Notes: generated from the sequence alone by a model not told the origin. DNA of 64,000 nt from Fidelibacterota bacterium (GCA_014382015.1 JACNKN010000041.1:62001-126000); one strand, 5' to 3'. Shown: positions 46,976-57,463, numbered from the stretch's first letter. A program made the numbers and translations.

Positions 46976-48151
46976 TTGAATAAATCATACGATGTCATTA
47001 TTATTGGCGGCGGCATTATTGGCACTACCAGTGCATTTCATTTAGCGAAAAATGGAGTGAAAGTTGCTATCTTGGAACAGCGCTTTATCGGGGATGGCCC
47101 CACGGGAAAATCTTCCGCCATTATCCGCCAGCATTATTCCAATGAAGTCACGGCCAGGATGGCACATTATGGTGTTCAGGTGTTCCAACAATTTGAATCA
47201 GAGGTGGGGGGTGAGTGCGGATATAACAATACGGGATTTTTTGTTATTGCATCCAAAGAGAATCGTCCAGGATTATTAAAGAATTTAGAAATCCAAAAAT
47301 TGGTGGGTATTCGGACAAAACTCCTGTCTAACGACTCAGTGGTAGCATTATTCCCGGGCCTTATTTTAGACGATTCCGTTACAGTGGTATACGAACCGGA
47401 CGGGGGATATGCCGATGCATATTTGACAGCAAATTCCTTCGCCCAAGCCGCTAAAAAATTTGGAGCTGATATTTATCAAAAGTCCAAAGTATTAAGCATT
47501 CGAAGAAATGAAGATAAAGTGATAGGGGTTGATTCAACAAAAGGTCAATTTGATGCTCCCGTCATTATCTGCTGCACGGGAGCTTGGACGAAAGGTGTTT
47601 GCGAAACCGTGGACTTGAATATTCCGATTAACCCGTGCAGGGTACAGGTCGCCTATTTTAAACGTCCCCCGAATAACCAGGGTCACCAGCCTGTGGTAAC
47701 CGATTTTATAAATGAAACCTATTTTCGTTCTGAAGGGAAAGAACTCACATTGGCAGGATTGATTGATCCAGCCGAGGCCAATGCCATCGTGGACCCGGAT
47801 CAGTTCAATGAATCGATTGATATTGATTTTGTGGAAAAAATAGGTAGAAAAATAATCGCACGGTATCCTGACATGGTTCAATCTAAAAGTACCGGTGGTT
47901 ATGCGTCCCTGTATGCAGTCACTCCGGACTGGCATCCTATTGTGGATGAAATTCCCGCTGGGAGTGGGTATTATGTTTGTGCTGGTTTTTCCGGCCACGG
48001 ATTTAAACTGAGTCCCGCCGTTGGACTCATGGTTTCAGAAATGGTTACAAAAAGTACAAATCCAACGTTTGATCACCGTTTCTTCAGGTTTAGCCGATTT
48101 GAAGAAAATATGCCAATTGGAGGGTCATACGATCAAAGTATTGTCGGATAA
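46976..48151 (+). CDS. FAD-dependent amine/amino-acid oxidoreductase (DAO family)
   Basis: A 391-residue protein starting at TTG 46976, with the dinucleotide-binding site DVIIIGGGIIGTTSAFHLA and the flavin contact GKSSAIIRQHYSNE. The C-terminal region GYASLYAVTPDWHPIVDEIP then YVCAGFSGHGFKLSP is typical of sarcosine oxidase beta or dimethylglycine oxidase-like enzymes. It likely oxidises a secondary amine or amino acid. Its coupling to the TauE/SafE permease suggests uptake or export of a related small molecule; that is inference. Confidence 0.88.
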   Translation: MNKSYDVIIIGGGIIGTTSAFHLAKNGVKVAILEQRFIGDGPTGKSSAIIRQHYSNEVTARMAHYGVQVFQQFESEVGGECGYNNTGFFVIASKENRPGLLKNLEIQKLVGIRTKLLSNDSVVALFPGLILDDSVTVVYEPDGGYADAYLTANSFAQAAKKFGADIYQKSKVLSIRRNEDKVIGVDSTKGQFDAPVIICCTGAWTKGVCETVDLNIPINPCRVQVAYFKRPPNNQGHQPVVTDFINETYFRSEGKELTLAGLIDPAEANAIVDPDQFNESIDIDFVEKIGRKIIARYPDMVQSKSTGGYASLYAVTPDWHPIVDEIPAGSGYYVCAGFSGHGFKLSPAVGLMVSEMVTKSTNPTFDHRFFRFSRFEENMPIGGSYDQSIVG

Positions 48152-48236
48152 TGATTCAGACAATCAATGCAGGGCTTGTCCCTCGTTTGAACGAATCGAA
48201 TATGTAAGACAGCACGTCGTACTGATAGGAGTACTT

Positions 48237-49196
48237 TTATTTATCCAACAGGTGTTTCCCCATGAATTCTTTGGCGAAAATAAATGCAGCCTTCCGGCTT
48301 TCAGGATTTCCTCCATGGGTGGGTCCTCGATCGGCACAAAAAGCAAGACCGATTTTCTGGAGTGTGGGGTTGGTCATGGGGATATTCAAAAAATTCATGA
48401 CCACGGCTCCATCTGCACGCATTTTTAATCGGCAATCTGAAAAACTATAACCGGATTCATCAACTCGGGGTGGTGTTGAACTGTCAAAGGAATGGTGTGA
48501 ATTCTCATATACAGTCAAGCCGATATTGGTACCATTACCCAGCAAATCAGGAACAAATTCTTCGCAGGCGGCAGCGGGTGTCCAATCATCCAGTTCACCA
48601 ATAAGAATATGCATAGGAGCATCTGTAAAATCCAAATTTTCTGGTACAATGAAGCAGGGAGGGTAAAAAGCCAGGTGGGCTGCAAACTTTAAATCTGAAT
48701 TCATCACATTTTTAGCCGGCAGCCATCCGGAAAATAGGGTGACACCGCCTCCAAGGCTCCATCCGGTAATGGCCACCTTTTCCTTATCGATTCTGGGATC
48801 TTTTGCTATCGTTTCAAATGCACGGTACACATCCAACATCATAGCAGCGATGGTGACTTCCACCTGAGATCCAACTGTGGACTCAATATCCCGGCTGGCA
48901 AAACTTTTTATTTCAAGTGTAGCGATGCCCATTTCTCGATACATCTTAAGGAATTCAAAATGATGAATCATCCATCCAAGGCTTCCGGCCACACCGATAA
49001 CAAGAGGCACTTTGTTGTCACCCATTTGTTCCGGCATCTTGAGAATACCATATACTTCCTGAGGCTCTTGTTGATCCAATGCTGAAAGAACATCTTTAAA
49101 ACCAAAAGGGTTTGCACTGGTAAATGTGATAGTTTCTCCCTCGTTTGAAAATGCGAAAGAAATTAAAATGCTGAGGATAAAAAATCGTTTAATCAT
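48237..49196 (-). CDS. Secreted dienelactone-hydrolase-like alpha/beta hydrolase
   Basis: The ATG at 49196 gives 319 residues with a signal peptide (MIKRFFILSILISFAFSNEG). An upstream in-frame ATG would add 29 residues that overlap the real end of the neighbouring phosphoesterase frame and would spoil the signal peptide. The catalytic triad is visible: Ser in TGWSLGGGV, Asp in LIGELDDWTP and His in YENSHHSFDSS. The fold matches dienelactone hydrolases, which act on esters and lactones. Substrate unknown. Confidence 0.85.
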   Translation of the reverse strand: MIKRFFILSILISFAFSNEGETITFTSANPFGFKDVLSALDQQEPQEVYGILKMPEQMGDNKVPLVIGVAGSLGWMIHHFEFLKMYREMGIATLEIKSFASRDIESTVGSQVEVTIAAMMLDVYRAFETIAKDPRIDKEKVAITGWSLGGGVTLFSGWLPAKNVMNSDLKFAAHLAFYPPCFIVPENLDFTDAPMHILIGELDDWTPAAACEEFVPDLLGNGTNIGLTVYENSHHSFDSSTPPRVDESGYSFSDCRLKMRADGAVVMNFLNIPMTNPTLQKIGLAFCADRGPTHGGNPESRKAAFIFAKEFMGKHLLDK

Positions 49197-49239
49197 GAGA
49201 AAATGCTCCAGTTGTCTATGGAAAATAAATATAATATTA

Positions 49240-49404
49240 TCAATAAATTTCAAATATTTTTGCCTGGTTTTCTGTGATGCCATTATCGTGATTTACCTGA
49301 ATTCGAATCGTATGATTTCCTTTATTTAATATCGGAAAATCACCCAGCCACATATGAGCATTGACAGGCATTTTATCTATGGATGGGTATAGGTCAGGGT
49401 GCAT
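49240..49404 (-). pseudogene. Frameshifted C-terminal end of the metallophosphoesterase
   Basis: In the +1-shifted frame just past the phosphoesterase stop, 54 codons stay open and read like a protein: HPDLYPSIDKMPVNAHMW, LGDFPILNKGNHTIRIQV, NHDNGITENQAKIFEIY, then TGA at 49240-49242. This resembles the final beta-strands of calcineurin-like phosphoesterases with a C-terminal sandwich domain (GNHTIRIQV-D-NG). The break lies near 49396-49404. Confidence 0.65.
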
Positions 49405-50818
49405 TAGGATGAGTTTGATTCATATAAGGATCTTCAGCTGTGACAGCTTTCCTTAGCAAAACCTCCTTGTCATCAATCATGCAGGATACGATTGTTTTGG
49501 GTCCTCCGAAATAAACATTTATTGCTATTTGAGATGTATCGATAGATTCTGTCTTTAGTCTATCCATGGGATGACTAATTCGAAAGGTTTGACTTGGGTC
49601 ACTTTTACTGGGAATAAATTCATAATTAAAATTGGTTTTAGAAAAATCGAACATAAAATATCCGTTTGGAGTACCGTCATAATGAAATCCATAGGGAACC
49701 CCATTAGCCTGGATTGGTCCATACCACCAAGCACCACACCCGGCACCTAGATTCAAATTACGAAATTCTGCTTTTCCAGTCCATCCATGGGCCATTGTCA
49801 ATTCCATATTTTCTAAGTAATGCATATGGCCGCAAAGCGCGAGAACCTTTTTTCTGTTATGAATCATTTTATACAATTGATCCCTATTGGTTAATTCCAC
49901 GGACTCTCCTTTATAGACATCAGATATAATTGGAATATGGCTCAAAAATACAATTTGTTTCCCCGATGAAACGAGGGAGAGATCATTTTTCAGCCAGATG
50001 AGTTGATCATTATGAAGTTTACCCACATAGCGGCCTTTTTTGTTTTTTTCTTTATTCCATCCTTTATAATACACTGTATTTAAAGCGATGAAATGAACGT
50101 TTCCATATTCAAATGAAAAGTAATCGGGACCAAAATATAGCCGCCATGTTTCTTTGGCTAATGAATCGGATGGTGCTTTGTAATTGATATCGTGGTTACC
50201 AAACACATGCCAAATAGGGATTCCCAGTTCAGATACTTGTTCAAGATAATAAGGGAAAAGGGAAAGGTCATCGTACATGATATCCCCAAGAGGTACATAA
50301 AATTCTGGATTCTCCTGGATCAGCATGCTGTTCAATATTTCATCCCGAAAGTATCTAACTTCTGCGGAATCTCTCGGTTGAGGGTCTCCACTTATGATGG
50401 CGCGGAAATTATGACCATTTACCTTGGATTTATAGAGGGGAAACATAATTTGTTCCGGCAATGGGAGAGGATCCGTGAAACCATCATATTTCAAAAATTC
50501 CGGCCATTTCTTTAACCGAATATTTATATAATACTGAGGAATATTGTATTCATTCACGGGCACCTGCCATCCAGAAGGCTGCATGATAAAAATCACATCA
50601 TTACTATCCGATTTAATTTGAAATTTTCCCTGGCGATCTGTTAAAACAATATTCTTACCGTTTGACACAGGAATCCCCTTTATTCCCTCTTCTCTCAGAT
50701 TTTGGATACCATCTTTATTTTTATCATGAAAAACGACACCGGATAAATCCAATTGAGAAAACGCAAAGGAAATGAGTAATAGTGTTTTAATTATTTTTCG
50801 AAATATATGATTAAACAT
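49394..50818 (-). CDS. Secreted calcineurin-like metallophosphoesterase (C-terminus frameshifted)
   Basis: A 474-residue protein with a signal peptide (to FAFSQ), an N-terminal carboxypeptidase-regulatory/SdrD-like beta domain (VFHDKNKDGIQNLREEGIKGIPV) and a calcineurin-like core: ISGDPQPRD, PLGDIMYDD, HVFGNHDINYK, SHIPI and LCGHMHYLEN, giving the usual D/H/N metal ligands. The core is complete. The frame ends at ...MNQTHPNAP, but the sequence beyond continues coding in another frame, so the last ~50 residues are lost or the base call is wrong. The type resembles secreted MetallophosN/C phosphatases of Bacteroidetes. Confidence 0.88.
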   Translation of the reverse strand: MFNHIFRKIIKTLLLISFAFSQLDLSGVVFHDKNKDGIQNLREEGIKGIPVSNGKNIVLTDRQGKFQIKSDSNDVIFIMQPSGWQVPVNEYNIPQYYINIRLKKWPEFLKYDGFTDPLPLPEQIMFPLYKSKVNGHNFRAIISGDPQPRDSAEVRYFRDEILNSMLIQENPEFYVPLGDIMYDDLSLFPYYLEQVSELGIPIWHVFGNHDINYKAPSDSLAKETWRLYFGPDYFSFEYGNVHFIALNTVYYKGWNKEKNKKGRYVGKLHNDQLIWLKNDLSLVSSGKQIVFLSHIPIISDVYKGESVELTNRDQLYKMIHNRKKVLALCGHMHYLENMELTMAHGWTGKAEFRNLNLGAGCGAWWYGPIQANGVPYGFHYDGTPNGYFMFDFSKTNFNYEFIPSKSDPSQTFRISHPMDRLKTESIDTSQIAINVYFGGPKTIVSCMIDDKEVLLRKAVTAEDPYMNQTHPNAP

Positions 50819-50860
50819 AGATTACCTTTCTCAGAAAGAAGTTAAGGAAGAAATTGTGTT

Positions 50861-52585
50861 TTAAGTATTTGCGTTAACATTTTTATTCGGCGATACCACC
50901 ATCCCCAGCCCCGATGCGATCACAGCCATTATCATCATGGAAGTTGGAAAGGAGACCATGCAAATGGAAAACATCATCATCAAATACCAGAGTATAGCCA
51001 AATCATTTTTCATGATGACAAATCCGAAAAAATAGATTAGTGCATAAATAAATAATCCCCCAAATGCGAAAATTAAAATGTCTGAATATTTGCTCCCTTC
51101 TTTCCGGTCGTTAATACATGACCATACAAAAACGGGCGGAATAAAAACCAATGAAAATGGATTAATGACGAGCAGATAAATACTGCCAAAGCCAATGATG
51201 AAAAATCCAAATTGCTTCATTTGACTTTGTGTGGGTGATTCGAAACTGGCCAAATATTTAGCGGATAATTTTCTGCACGCCCAAAACAGAAATGCCAATC
51301 CTAAAATCCAAATTATAACTGCAGACCAAATGGGTGTATAAATAACCGCATCCTTGGACGTACCGGGATATAAATGATAGGTGTCCATCATGCCCACTGC
51401 CACCAAAATATAGGTCAAAATTACGGCACCGATTAAGGGCAGCCACAGAGATAAAAAATGTATTAAGGGTGCTTGCCAATGTGTGAACAAACAATGGTCA
51501 TTTTTACTTCCAATAAAATAAGCCACTAAAAAGAAACTCAAAACAACTGCCATAAAAATAACCCAAAGGGGTAATCCGCGAAAAACTTCACCGGATTTTT
51601 CAAAGTATAAATAGGGACCAGATTCAGCGGGGAAAGAATCCATGGCAAGACATTGACGGATGATGGCTTCCGAGACTCTGCCTGTATGTCCCAATGTTTC
51701 TGCTGATTGATATTTGATTAAATCCCGTGGTGAATGATAGGTGTCCCAATGAAGTTGAGCAAACTCCGGCGGTGTTGCTCCGGCCAATCCAAAAGACGGA
51801 ATTCCGACTGCCACCATGGGACCTTCATCCATGAAAGATACGGGCACAGCTTGGTCTAATAATTGGATAATAACCGGATTCATTTTTGGCACCCATTCAT
51901 CATGGATAGCACGGGCAGCTTCCTGTGCAAGTAGCTGAAACCATAGTGCGCCGTAATTCCGAAATTGTCCCCGTGGATCCATGCGCAATCCGTTGTACAA
52001 TTCCTTGCCCACATTATCCAGAGAAAGTCCCGCTAAAATTTGATTTGTATTGGGATAGGTCTGTACATATCGCAATGTGCCAAGCATGCCGTATTCTTCC
52101 CCGTCCGCTGCCAGAAAAACCAGAGTGTATTTTGGTTTATTTTCTTGTGAAAATATATCTGCCAACTGCATGAGTATGGCCATACCGGAGCCGTCATTAT
52201 CCGCTCCTTCGTAGGTATCCGGGGATTGGTCAAAGTGGGCCACAATAATAATTTCTTTTTCTGATTCACCGGAAATTTTGCCCACCACATTCTGCATGGG
52301 CACATCTTTGCTGTAATTCACAATGTCCCAATGGTCTGTAGTGGTAGATAAGCCCAACCTGTTAAATTCACTTTCCAGCCATTCTGCTGCTTTTTTATTA
52401 TTGGGTTCACCACTGTTTCGATTGGGAAAACGCCCCACAAAATTTGTCACATAGTCCAATGCTTTATCACCGGAAAATTGGATGGACTCCGGATGAACAT
52501 TGGCTTCAATTTTTGGGGCATCGCTACAGCCGGCTACAAAGTAACAAAGTATAAAAACCATAAATATTTGAATGTTTAATTTCAA
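50861..52585 (-). CDS. M28-family metallopeptidase lipoprotein with C-terminal membrane domain
   Basis: A 574-residue protein with lipobox VAGC (Cys near residue 20) and an M28 peptidase domain (about 60-320). Zinc ligands are seen in VAHFDQSPDTYEGADNDGSG and AADGEEYGMLG, and a further ligand near LHWDTYHSPRD. The C-terminal half has several hydrophobic helices (from about residue 335), an arrangement like membrane-bound Fxna/ERMP1-type M28 enzymes. It would release amino acids from peptides outside the cytoplasm. Its start overlaps the stop of the C69 peptidase gene by four bases. Confidence 0.9.
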   Translation of the reverse strand: MKLNIQIFMVFILCYFVAGCSDAPKIEANVHPESIQFSGDKALDYVTNFVGRFPNRNSGEPNNKKAAEWLESEFNRLGLSTTTDHWDIVNYSKDVPMQNVVGKISGESEKEIIIVAHFDQSPDTYEGADNDGSGMAILMQLADIFSQENKPKYTLVFLAADGEEYGMLGTLRYVQTYPNTNQILAGLSLDNVGKELYNGLRMDPRGQFRNYGALWFQLLAQEAARAIHDEWVPKMNPVIIQLLDQAVPVSFMDEGPMVAVGIPSFGLAGATPPEFAQLHWDTYHSPRDLIKYQSAETLGHTGRVSEAIIRQCLAMDSFPAESGPYLYFEKSGEVFRGLPLWVIFMAVVLSFFLVAYFIGSKNDHCLFTHWQAPLIHFLSLWLPLIGAVILTYILVAVGMMDTYHLYPGTSKDAVIYTPIWSAVIIWILGLAFLFWACRKLSAKYLASFESPTQSQMKQFGFFIIGFGSIYLLVINPFSLVFIPPVFVWSCINDRKEGSKYSDILIFAFGGLFIYALIYFFGFVIMKNDLAILWYLMMMFSICMVSFPTSMMIMAVIASGLGMVVSPNKNVNANT

Positions 52586-53889
52586 TATTCTATTCCTGCA
52601 TTTTTATTCTGTTTATTCCAATATCGTTTGTAGTTCCATTTTCCAATGCGGGAATTTGAACTCTGCATTTCATCTAACCATTTTTTTGTCAGTTCATCTG
52701 CTTTTTTAAACGCATCCAGTGTAATGGTTTTTTTCTCATCCTTATGCGCAGATTGAAATTTACCCACAGACGATTTTTCGAATTCTGATTGTTCATTTTT
52801 GATGATTGAAATTTTTCGGGGATAGTTCTGTAAAATAGTCCGGTGCAGTTTTTCATGTCGCCACCATAAGGAATTGGAATCATAGGTTGCTCCCGGTGTT
52901 TTATCCTCAGGGAGTTGAACATCCACTGCATCAATCGGTTTGAACAATCCGGTGCAGGGTGCGGATGTACCCGTAGTCCAAGCGGTGGCAGAATCAATTT
53001 GAAGATGGGCAACCATGGAGCCCACCGATTGTGATGCATCCCGGGCAATGGGATTGGCAGAATGGGCACAAATGTGATTCATAAAAAAATGGTTGTGGGG
53101 AGAATAATTTTCTTCACCGCCGTGGTCCCGTAAATGGGCGAATGCTTTGGCAACATTCATTTCAGAATTGATATGATTGGCCCGATTCCGCCGAGCTTTA
53201 CATTTTGAAAATTTTGTGTAAAACCAATCGGAGTAACAGTCAGCAAAAAGGAAATCATGTCCCTTTTTTAACCAGCCTTTTGTTTGAGCAAAAGAAATTA
53301 AATCGGGGTGGGATAAATCAAATTCAGTACCAATGGTTAATCCATTACTGATAGCATAATAATCTTTCACTTTTACCGCTGCCCAAAGGTGCCCCACCGT
53401 TTCCAAAATCCACGCTTCATTTTTATCGGCAATAATAAAACTATTGTGGTAAGTGAATTTTTTATCGGTGTAACCGCAAATGCCCCCTTGACCAAATTCT
53501 GCCAACAGTCCAGTGATTGTTTCCAAGGCGCGGATGGCAGTGGGCGCTCGCTCCAAAGCCAGGCGGAGCAGGTCCATCCCGGTAAGTGTATTCCCTTTAT
53601 TGTAAGGCATCTTCGTAAATACCGCTTCGTTACCGATGGCGACTCCTTGGGTATTTATGCCCATTTCTGCTCCCCACATCCAGAAGGGTCGGCTGATTAA
53701 AATGCCGTTGGTTTCATCAACTTGGGGAATGGTGAGATAGGTGCAATTAACTGTATCACCTGGAGAATGATTTTCGAGAGGGTGATACTCCAGCGATTGG
53801 GCTTCGTTGGGTTCCCGGTCACTGTTTTTCCCGAAAATAACAGAACCATCACCGGTACCCTTATTTAATGCAACAAATGTATCACACAT
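52582..53889 (-). CDS. C69-family dipeptidase / secernin-like Ntn-hydrolase
   Basis: A 435-residue protein starting MCDTFVALNKGTGDGSVIFGKNSDREPNEAQ. Cys2 would become the N-terminal nucleophile after Met removal, as in secernins and dipeptidase A. Further matches are MWGAEMGINTQGVAIGNEAVF and SFIIADKNEAWILETVGHLWAA. It lacks a signal peptide, so it acts in the cytoplasm on imported dipeptides or similar amides. It is coupled to the M28 peptidase gene, which fits a peptide-use pathway. Confidence 0.9.
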   Translation of the reverse strand: MCDTFVALNKGTGDGSVIFGKNSDREPNEAQSLEYHPLENHSPGDTVNCTYLTIPQVDETNGILISRPFWMWGAEMGINTQGVAIGNEAVFTKMPYNKGNTLTGMDLLRLALERAPTAIRALETITGLLAEFGQGGICGYTDKKFTYHNSFIIADKNEAWILETVGHLWAAVKVKDYYAISNGLTIGTEFDLSHPDLISFAQTKGWLKKGHDFLFADCYSDWFYTKFSKCKARRNRANHINSEMNVAKAFAHLRDHGGEENYSPHNHFFMNHICAHSANPIARDASQSVGSMVAHLQIDSATAWTTGTSAPCTGLFKPIDAVDVQLPEDKTPGATYDSNSLWWRHEKLHRTILQNYPRKISIIKNEQSEFEKSSVGKFQSAHKDEKKTITLDAFKKADELTKKWLDEMQSSNSRIGKWNYKRYWNKQNKNAGIEY

Positions 53890-53911
53890 GAATTATCTTT
53901 TCACGTTCCCA

Positions 53912-55249
53912 TTAACTCAGGGTCATCTTACGTTCAAACCATGCATCTTCCATTCGCATATATCCCCGAATGCTGTTTATAATACCAAATTTCAATGGTT
54001 CAGGTGGCCAAGGAATAGGTTTGCGTCCTGCAAAAAACACATCGGTTCGCTCGGATTTCCTTTCCAGCAACATCTCTGCCAGTGTCCATCCGTTGTACTG
54101 AGTCATGGAAACACCGTGACCAATACAGCCCAGACTGTAAACAGCTCTTTTATCTTTGCCGATGAAACCCATGGCCGGTGCCATATCAAGGGTCACAGAT
54201 ATAGGTCCTCCCCAACGATGGGTGATTGGCTTATTTTTAAGGGTGGGGAAAATTTCTCCAATGTCTCGTTCTAAATCGTGGAAAATACGGTTGTGCAGAT
54301 CGTGATCCATATTTTTACCGAAAACCAGCCCCACATCAGAGCCGCCCATGAGCAAACGGTTGTCAGCTGTGAGGCGATAATAATGAACAAGATTGCGAGG
54401 ATCTTCGATCCCCTGTCGGTTTTGCCAACCAATCTCATCAAACTCTTTCTCAGTCAAGGGTTCAGTCAGTACAATATATGTGAACACGGGTATCTGTCTG
54501 CTTTTAATTTCGGGAAAATAGTGGCTCCAAGCGTTGGTGGCAAATACAACTTTTTCGCAAGTTACCTCGGGACCATTATTCGTTTTTACGTTTATAGTGC
54601 TGGCTCTTTCCACAGATTCCACGGATGTAGCCTCATGGATGATAACACCTGCATCCTCGGTGATACGTTTCCACTCCCGCACCAATTTAGCAGGATTAAT
54701 AATGGCACATCTTGGTTCCCACCACGCTCCCAAATAAAGGGGCGACCGTACTTGCTCAGCTAATGGAGCTTTGTCCAGCCATGAAATATTTTCCAGCCCC
54801 AATTCATTCACTTTGTCTATTTCGTGCCGGATTCTTTTAACAAAACCATCTGTTGTGGCAACCCTGAGAAACCCGGAATTCTCATAGTCACATTCCATAT
54901 TATATTTATTTACCATTTTATCCACAAAGTCCACAGCTTGTTCCATGTAGTGGTGGGCTTCGGTAGCTTTTTCTTTTCCGAAAAGTGCAGATGTGATACT
55001 AAGAGTCAATCCAAACAGGGTCATGGCGAAACCACCATTCCGTCCACTGGCGCCGTACCCAATTACATCAGTTTCTAATAGTATAACTTTTAATCCGGGG
55101 TCTAATTGTTTCAGATGAAAGGCCGTCGAGAGACCCGTAAATCCGCCACCGATGATGCAGACATCACAGGATTGAGAAGAGTTTAATGGCGGATTAGCAG
55201 TGTAGTCCCCGCCCTCGAGCCAATACGATTTTTTTCGAAAGTCAATCAT
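53912..55249 (-). CDS. FAD-dependent oxidoreductase (PuuB/DAO-like)
   Basis: A 445-residue protein with an FAD site CDVCIIGGGFTGLSTAFHLK, the second motif VIGYGASGRNGGFAM and GCIGHGVSMTQYNG at the C-terminus. The N-terminal W-E-G-x-Y/D pattern and the GASGRNGG motif are typical of gamma-glutamylputrescine oxidase-like and other amine oxidases. The DAO family is clear, the substrate is not. It is the first gene of a - strand operon with C69 and M28 peptidases. Confidence 0.9.
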   Translation of the reverse strand: MIDFRKKSYWLEGGDYTANPPLNSSQSCDVCIIGGGFTGLSTAFHLKQLDPGLKVILLETDVIGYGASGRNGGFAMTLFGLTLSITSALFGKEKATEAHHYMEQAVDFVDKMVNKYNMECDYENSGFLRVATTDGFVKRIRHEIDKVNELGLENISWLDKAPLAEQVRSPLYLGAWWEPRCAIINPAKLVREWKRITEDAGVIIHEATSVESVERASTINVKTNNGPEVTCEKVVFATNAWSHYFPEIKSRQIPVFTYIVLTEPLTEKEFDEIGWQNRQGIEDPRNLVHYYRLTADNRLLMGGSDVGLVFGKNMDHDLHNRIFHDLERDIGEIFPTLKNKPITHRWGGPISVTLDMAPAMGFIGKDKRAVYSLGCIGHGVSMTQYNGWTLAEMLLERKSERTDVFFAGRKPIPWPPEPLKFGIINSIRGYMRMEDAWFERKMTLS

Positions 55250-55636
55250 ATCTATTTTCCTTTAATGAACCGTTTCTTAATTATAGATAATAATGAATTT
55301 GTTTATCAATATTCAATAAAAATCTTTAACCTATGATGAATTGGCATAGATAATTCACTCCAAAAAAATGGTGGCGAAAATTTTCAATGTGCCGTTGTTT
55401 GTTTTCTGATTTTTTCATTATGATTATTTTTTAATATTTTACAATTATTTCGACTTTCAAATTATATAATAATTTGAAAGATTTTAGTGCAAATCATATA
55501 CACCTATGTTACTTGACTTTTATTAAATATTAATTTCAAAAATCTGACTATTTGAATTTCCTAATCCCAAATAAATGATCGAAATTCCCGGGCTGATTTT
55601 GGCCCCACAAGTTTATTTAGAAAAACACAAAACCTT
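55250..55636. other. AT-rich intergenic region upstream of typA
   Basis: 387 very AT-rich bases between divergent genes, without a credible coding frame. TTGACT (55513-55518) followed by TAATTTCA is a candidate promoter for typA. No clear inverted repeat was found. It presumably holds promoters for both divergent genes. Confidence 0.4.
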
Positions 55637-57463
55637 ATGAGAAAAAACAATTTTAGAAATATTGCAATTATTGCCCACGTAGACCATGGTAAAACCACGC
55701 TTGTTGATGGACTCCTACAGCAAGGCGGAACATTCCAATCTCACCAGAAAGTGGAAGAACGAATCATGGATTCCATGGACTTGGAAAAAGAAAGGGGGAT
55801 TACCATTACTGCCAAGAATACGGCTGTTCAGTATAAGGATGTGAAAATTAATATTATGGATACGCCCGGTCATGCAGATTTTGGCGGGGAGGTCGAACGA
55901 AGCTTAAACCTGGTGGATGGTGCATTATTGTTGGTGGATGCCAGCGAAGGGCCTCTGCCTCAAACTCGGTTTGTTCTCAAGAAAACATTGGAAAAACAAT
56001 TACCGGTTATCTTGATCATCAATAAAATTGATCGGCCTGATGCGCGGATTGATGAAGTTCTTAATGAGGTCTATGACCTATTCATCGATCTCGATGCAAC
56101 CGAAGAACAGATTGAATTCCCCATTTTATATACCAATGCAAAGGCCGGGATCGCTCATAATGAATTGGATGATGACTCTAGCGACCTTACACCCTTATTT
56201 AATTCTATTCTTGAAAATATAAAAGGACCCGTGGCTGATGATAATCATACCACGCAATTTTTAGTCACCAATTTGGATTATGATCCGTACGTAGGACAGG
56301 TAGCCATTGGTCGATTGAATAATGGGTTGTTGGAAATGAATAAATCCTACGCATTATGTGGTAAAGATGGCATCAAAAGTAATCAAAAATTTTCATCATT
56401 ATATACATTTAAAGGTCTCCAAAAAATCCAGGTAGAAATATTGGAAGCAGGTGATATAATTGCGATTGCGGGCATAGATGGCGTCACCATCGGCGACACA
56501 ATATCATCGAATGAAAATCCGGAACCGCTTCCGCGAATTGTGATTGATGAACCCACTGTATCCATGTTGTTTTATGTGAATAATAGTCCTTTTGCAGGTA
56601 AGGAAGGAAAATATCTTACTTCTCGAAATATCAGCGAGCGGTTGGATAAAGAAATCCTTGGGAATGTATCCCTCCAGGTTCATCCCACTGAAAGGACAGA
56701 TGTATTTGAAGTGAGAGGGAGAGGTGAATTACAAATGGCAATCTTGATTGAAACCATGCGTAGGGAAGGATACGAATTTATGGTATCAAAACCCCGGGTA
56801 ATCACCCATGAAGAGAATGGTAAAGTGATGGAACCCATGGAAAAAGTTTTTCTCGATATTCCCGATGATAAGGTGGGTGTTGTTACTGAAAAGCTATCCG
56901 AACGAAAGGGAAGAATGACCAATTTAGTGAATCATGGTCACGGTCGGGTTCTAATGGATTTTGTAATTCCATCTCGTGGGTTAATCGGATTTCGCAGCCA
57001 ATTTTTAACAGATACACGAGGTGCAGGAATTATGAATAAACTGTTTGATGGGTATGCACCATGGTTTGGGCCCATTCCTCAACGGAATAGCGGTGCTATG
57101 GTGGCAGATCGAAATGGGAAAGTAACCACATATGCATGTCTGGGGATGGTGGACCGGGGTGAACTATTTGTAGAAGTAGGGACAGAGGTTTACGATGGTA
57201 TGATCATTGGAGAGCGGAATCGTACCGAAGATCTTACATTAAATATTACACGGGAAAAGAAATTGACTAATATGCGTGCCGCAGCTTCGGATTCAACCGT
57301 AGTTCTCCGTCCACCGAAGTATCTTTCATTGGATCAATCCATTGAATTTATTTCAGAGGATGAATTGGTAGAAGTGACACCATTATCCATTCGGTTACGA
57401 AAAATGGAATTAAATCCGCATAAGCGATTAGCTGCCAGCCGGAAAGCTAAATACAGTCATTAA
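55637..57463 (+). CDS. typA: Translational GTPase TypA/BipA
   Basis: A 608-residue protein with [18 protein letters not shown] (P-loop), [18 protein letters not shown] and NKIDRPDAR, then EF-G-like domains III and V, and the BipA-specific C-terminal domain with [15 protein letters not shown] and a motif ending ERNR. It is a ribosome-associated GTPase needed in cold and stress conditions and for 50S assembly. It has its own promoter region. Confidence 0.98.
   Translation: MRKNNFRNIAIIAHVDHGKTTLVDGLLQQGGTFQSHQKVEERIMDSMDLEKERGITITAKNTAVQYKDVKINIMDTPGHADFGGEVERSLNLVDGALLLVDASEGPLPQTRFVLKKTLEKQLPVILIINKIDRPDARIDEVLNEVYDLFIDLDATEEQIEFPILYTNAKAGIAHNELDDDSSDLTPLFNSILENIKGPVADDNHTTQFLVTNLDYDPYVGQVAIGRLNNGLLEMNKSYALCGKDGIKSNQKFSSLYTFKGLQKIQVEILEAGDIIAIAGIDGVTIGDTISSNENPEPLPRIVIDEPTVSMLFYVNNSPFAGKEGKYLTSRNISERLDKEILGNVSLQVHPTERTDVFEVRGRGELQMAILIETMRREGYEFMVSKPRVITHEENGKVMEPMEKVFLDIPDDKVGVVTEKLSERKGRMTNLVNHGHGRVLMDFVIPSRGLIGFRSQFLTDTRGAGIMNKLFDGYAPWFGPIPQRNSGAMVADRNGKVTTYACLGMVDRGELFVEVGTEVYDGMIIGERNRTEDLTLNITREKKLTNMRAAASDSTVVLRPPKYLSLDQSIEFISEDELVEVTPLSIRLRKMELNPHKRLAASRKAKYSH

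Noticed and set aside
48021-48428. + strand open frame across the convergent ends of the DAO oxidase and hydrolase genes
   Set aside because: It overlaps two well-supported genes and has no coding character of its own.
49197-49283. 29-residue N-terminal extension of the alpha/beta hydrolase
   Set aside because: It would precede a good signal peptide and overlaps the real (frameshifted) end of the phosphoesterase.
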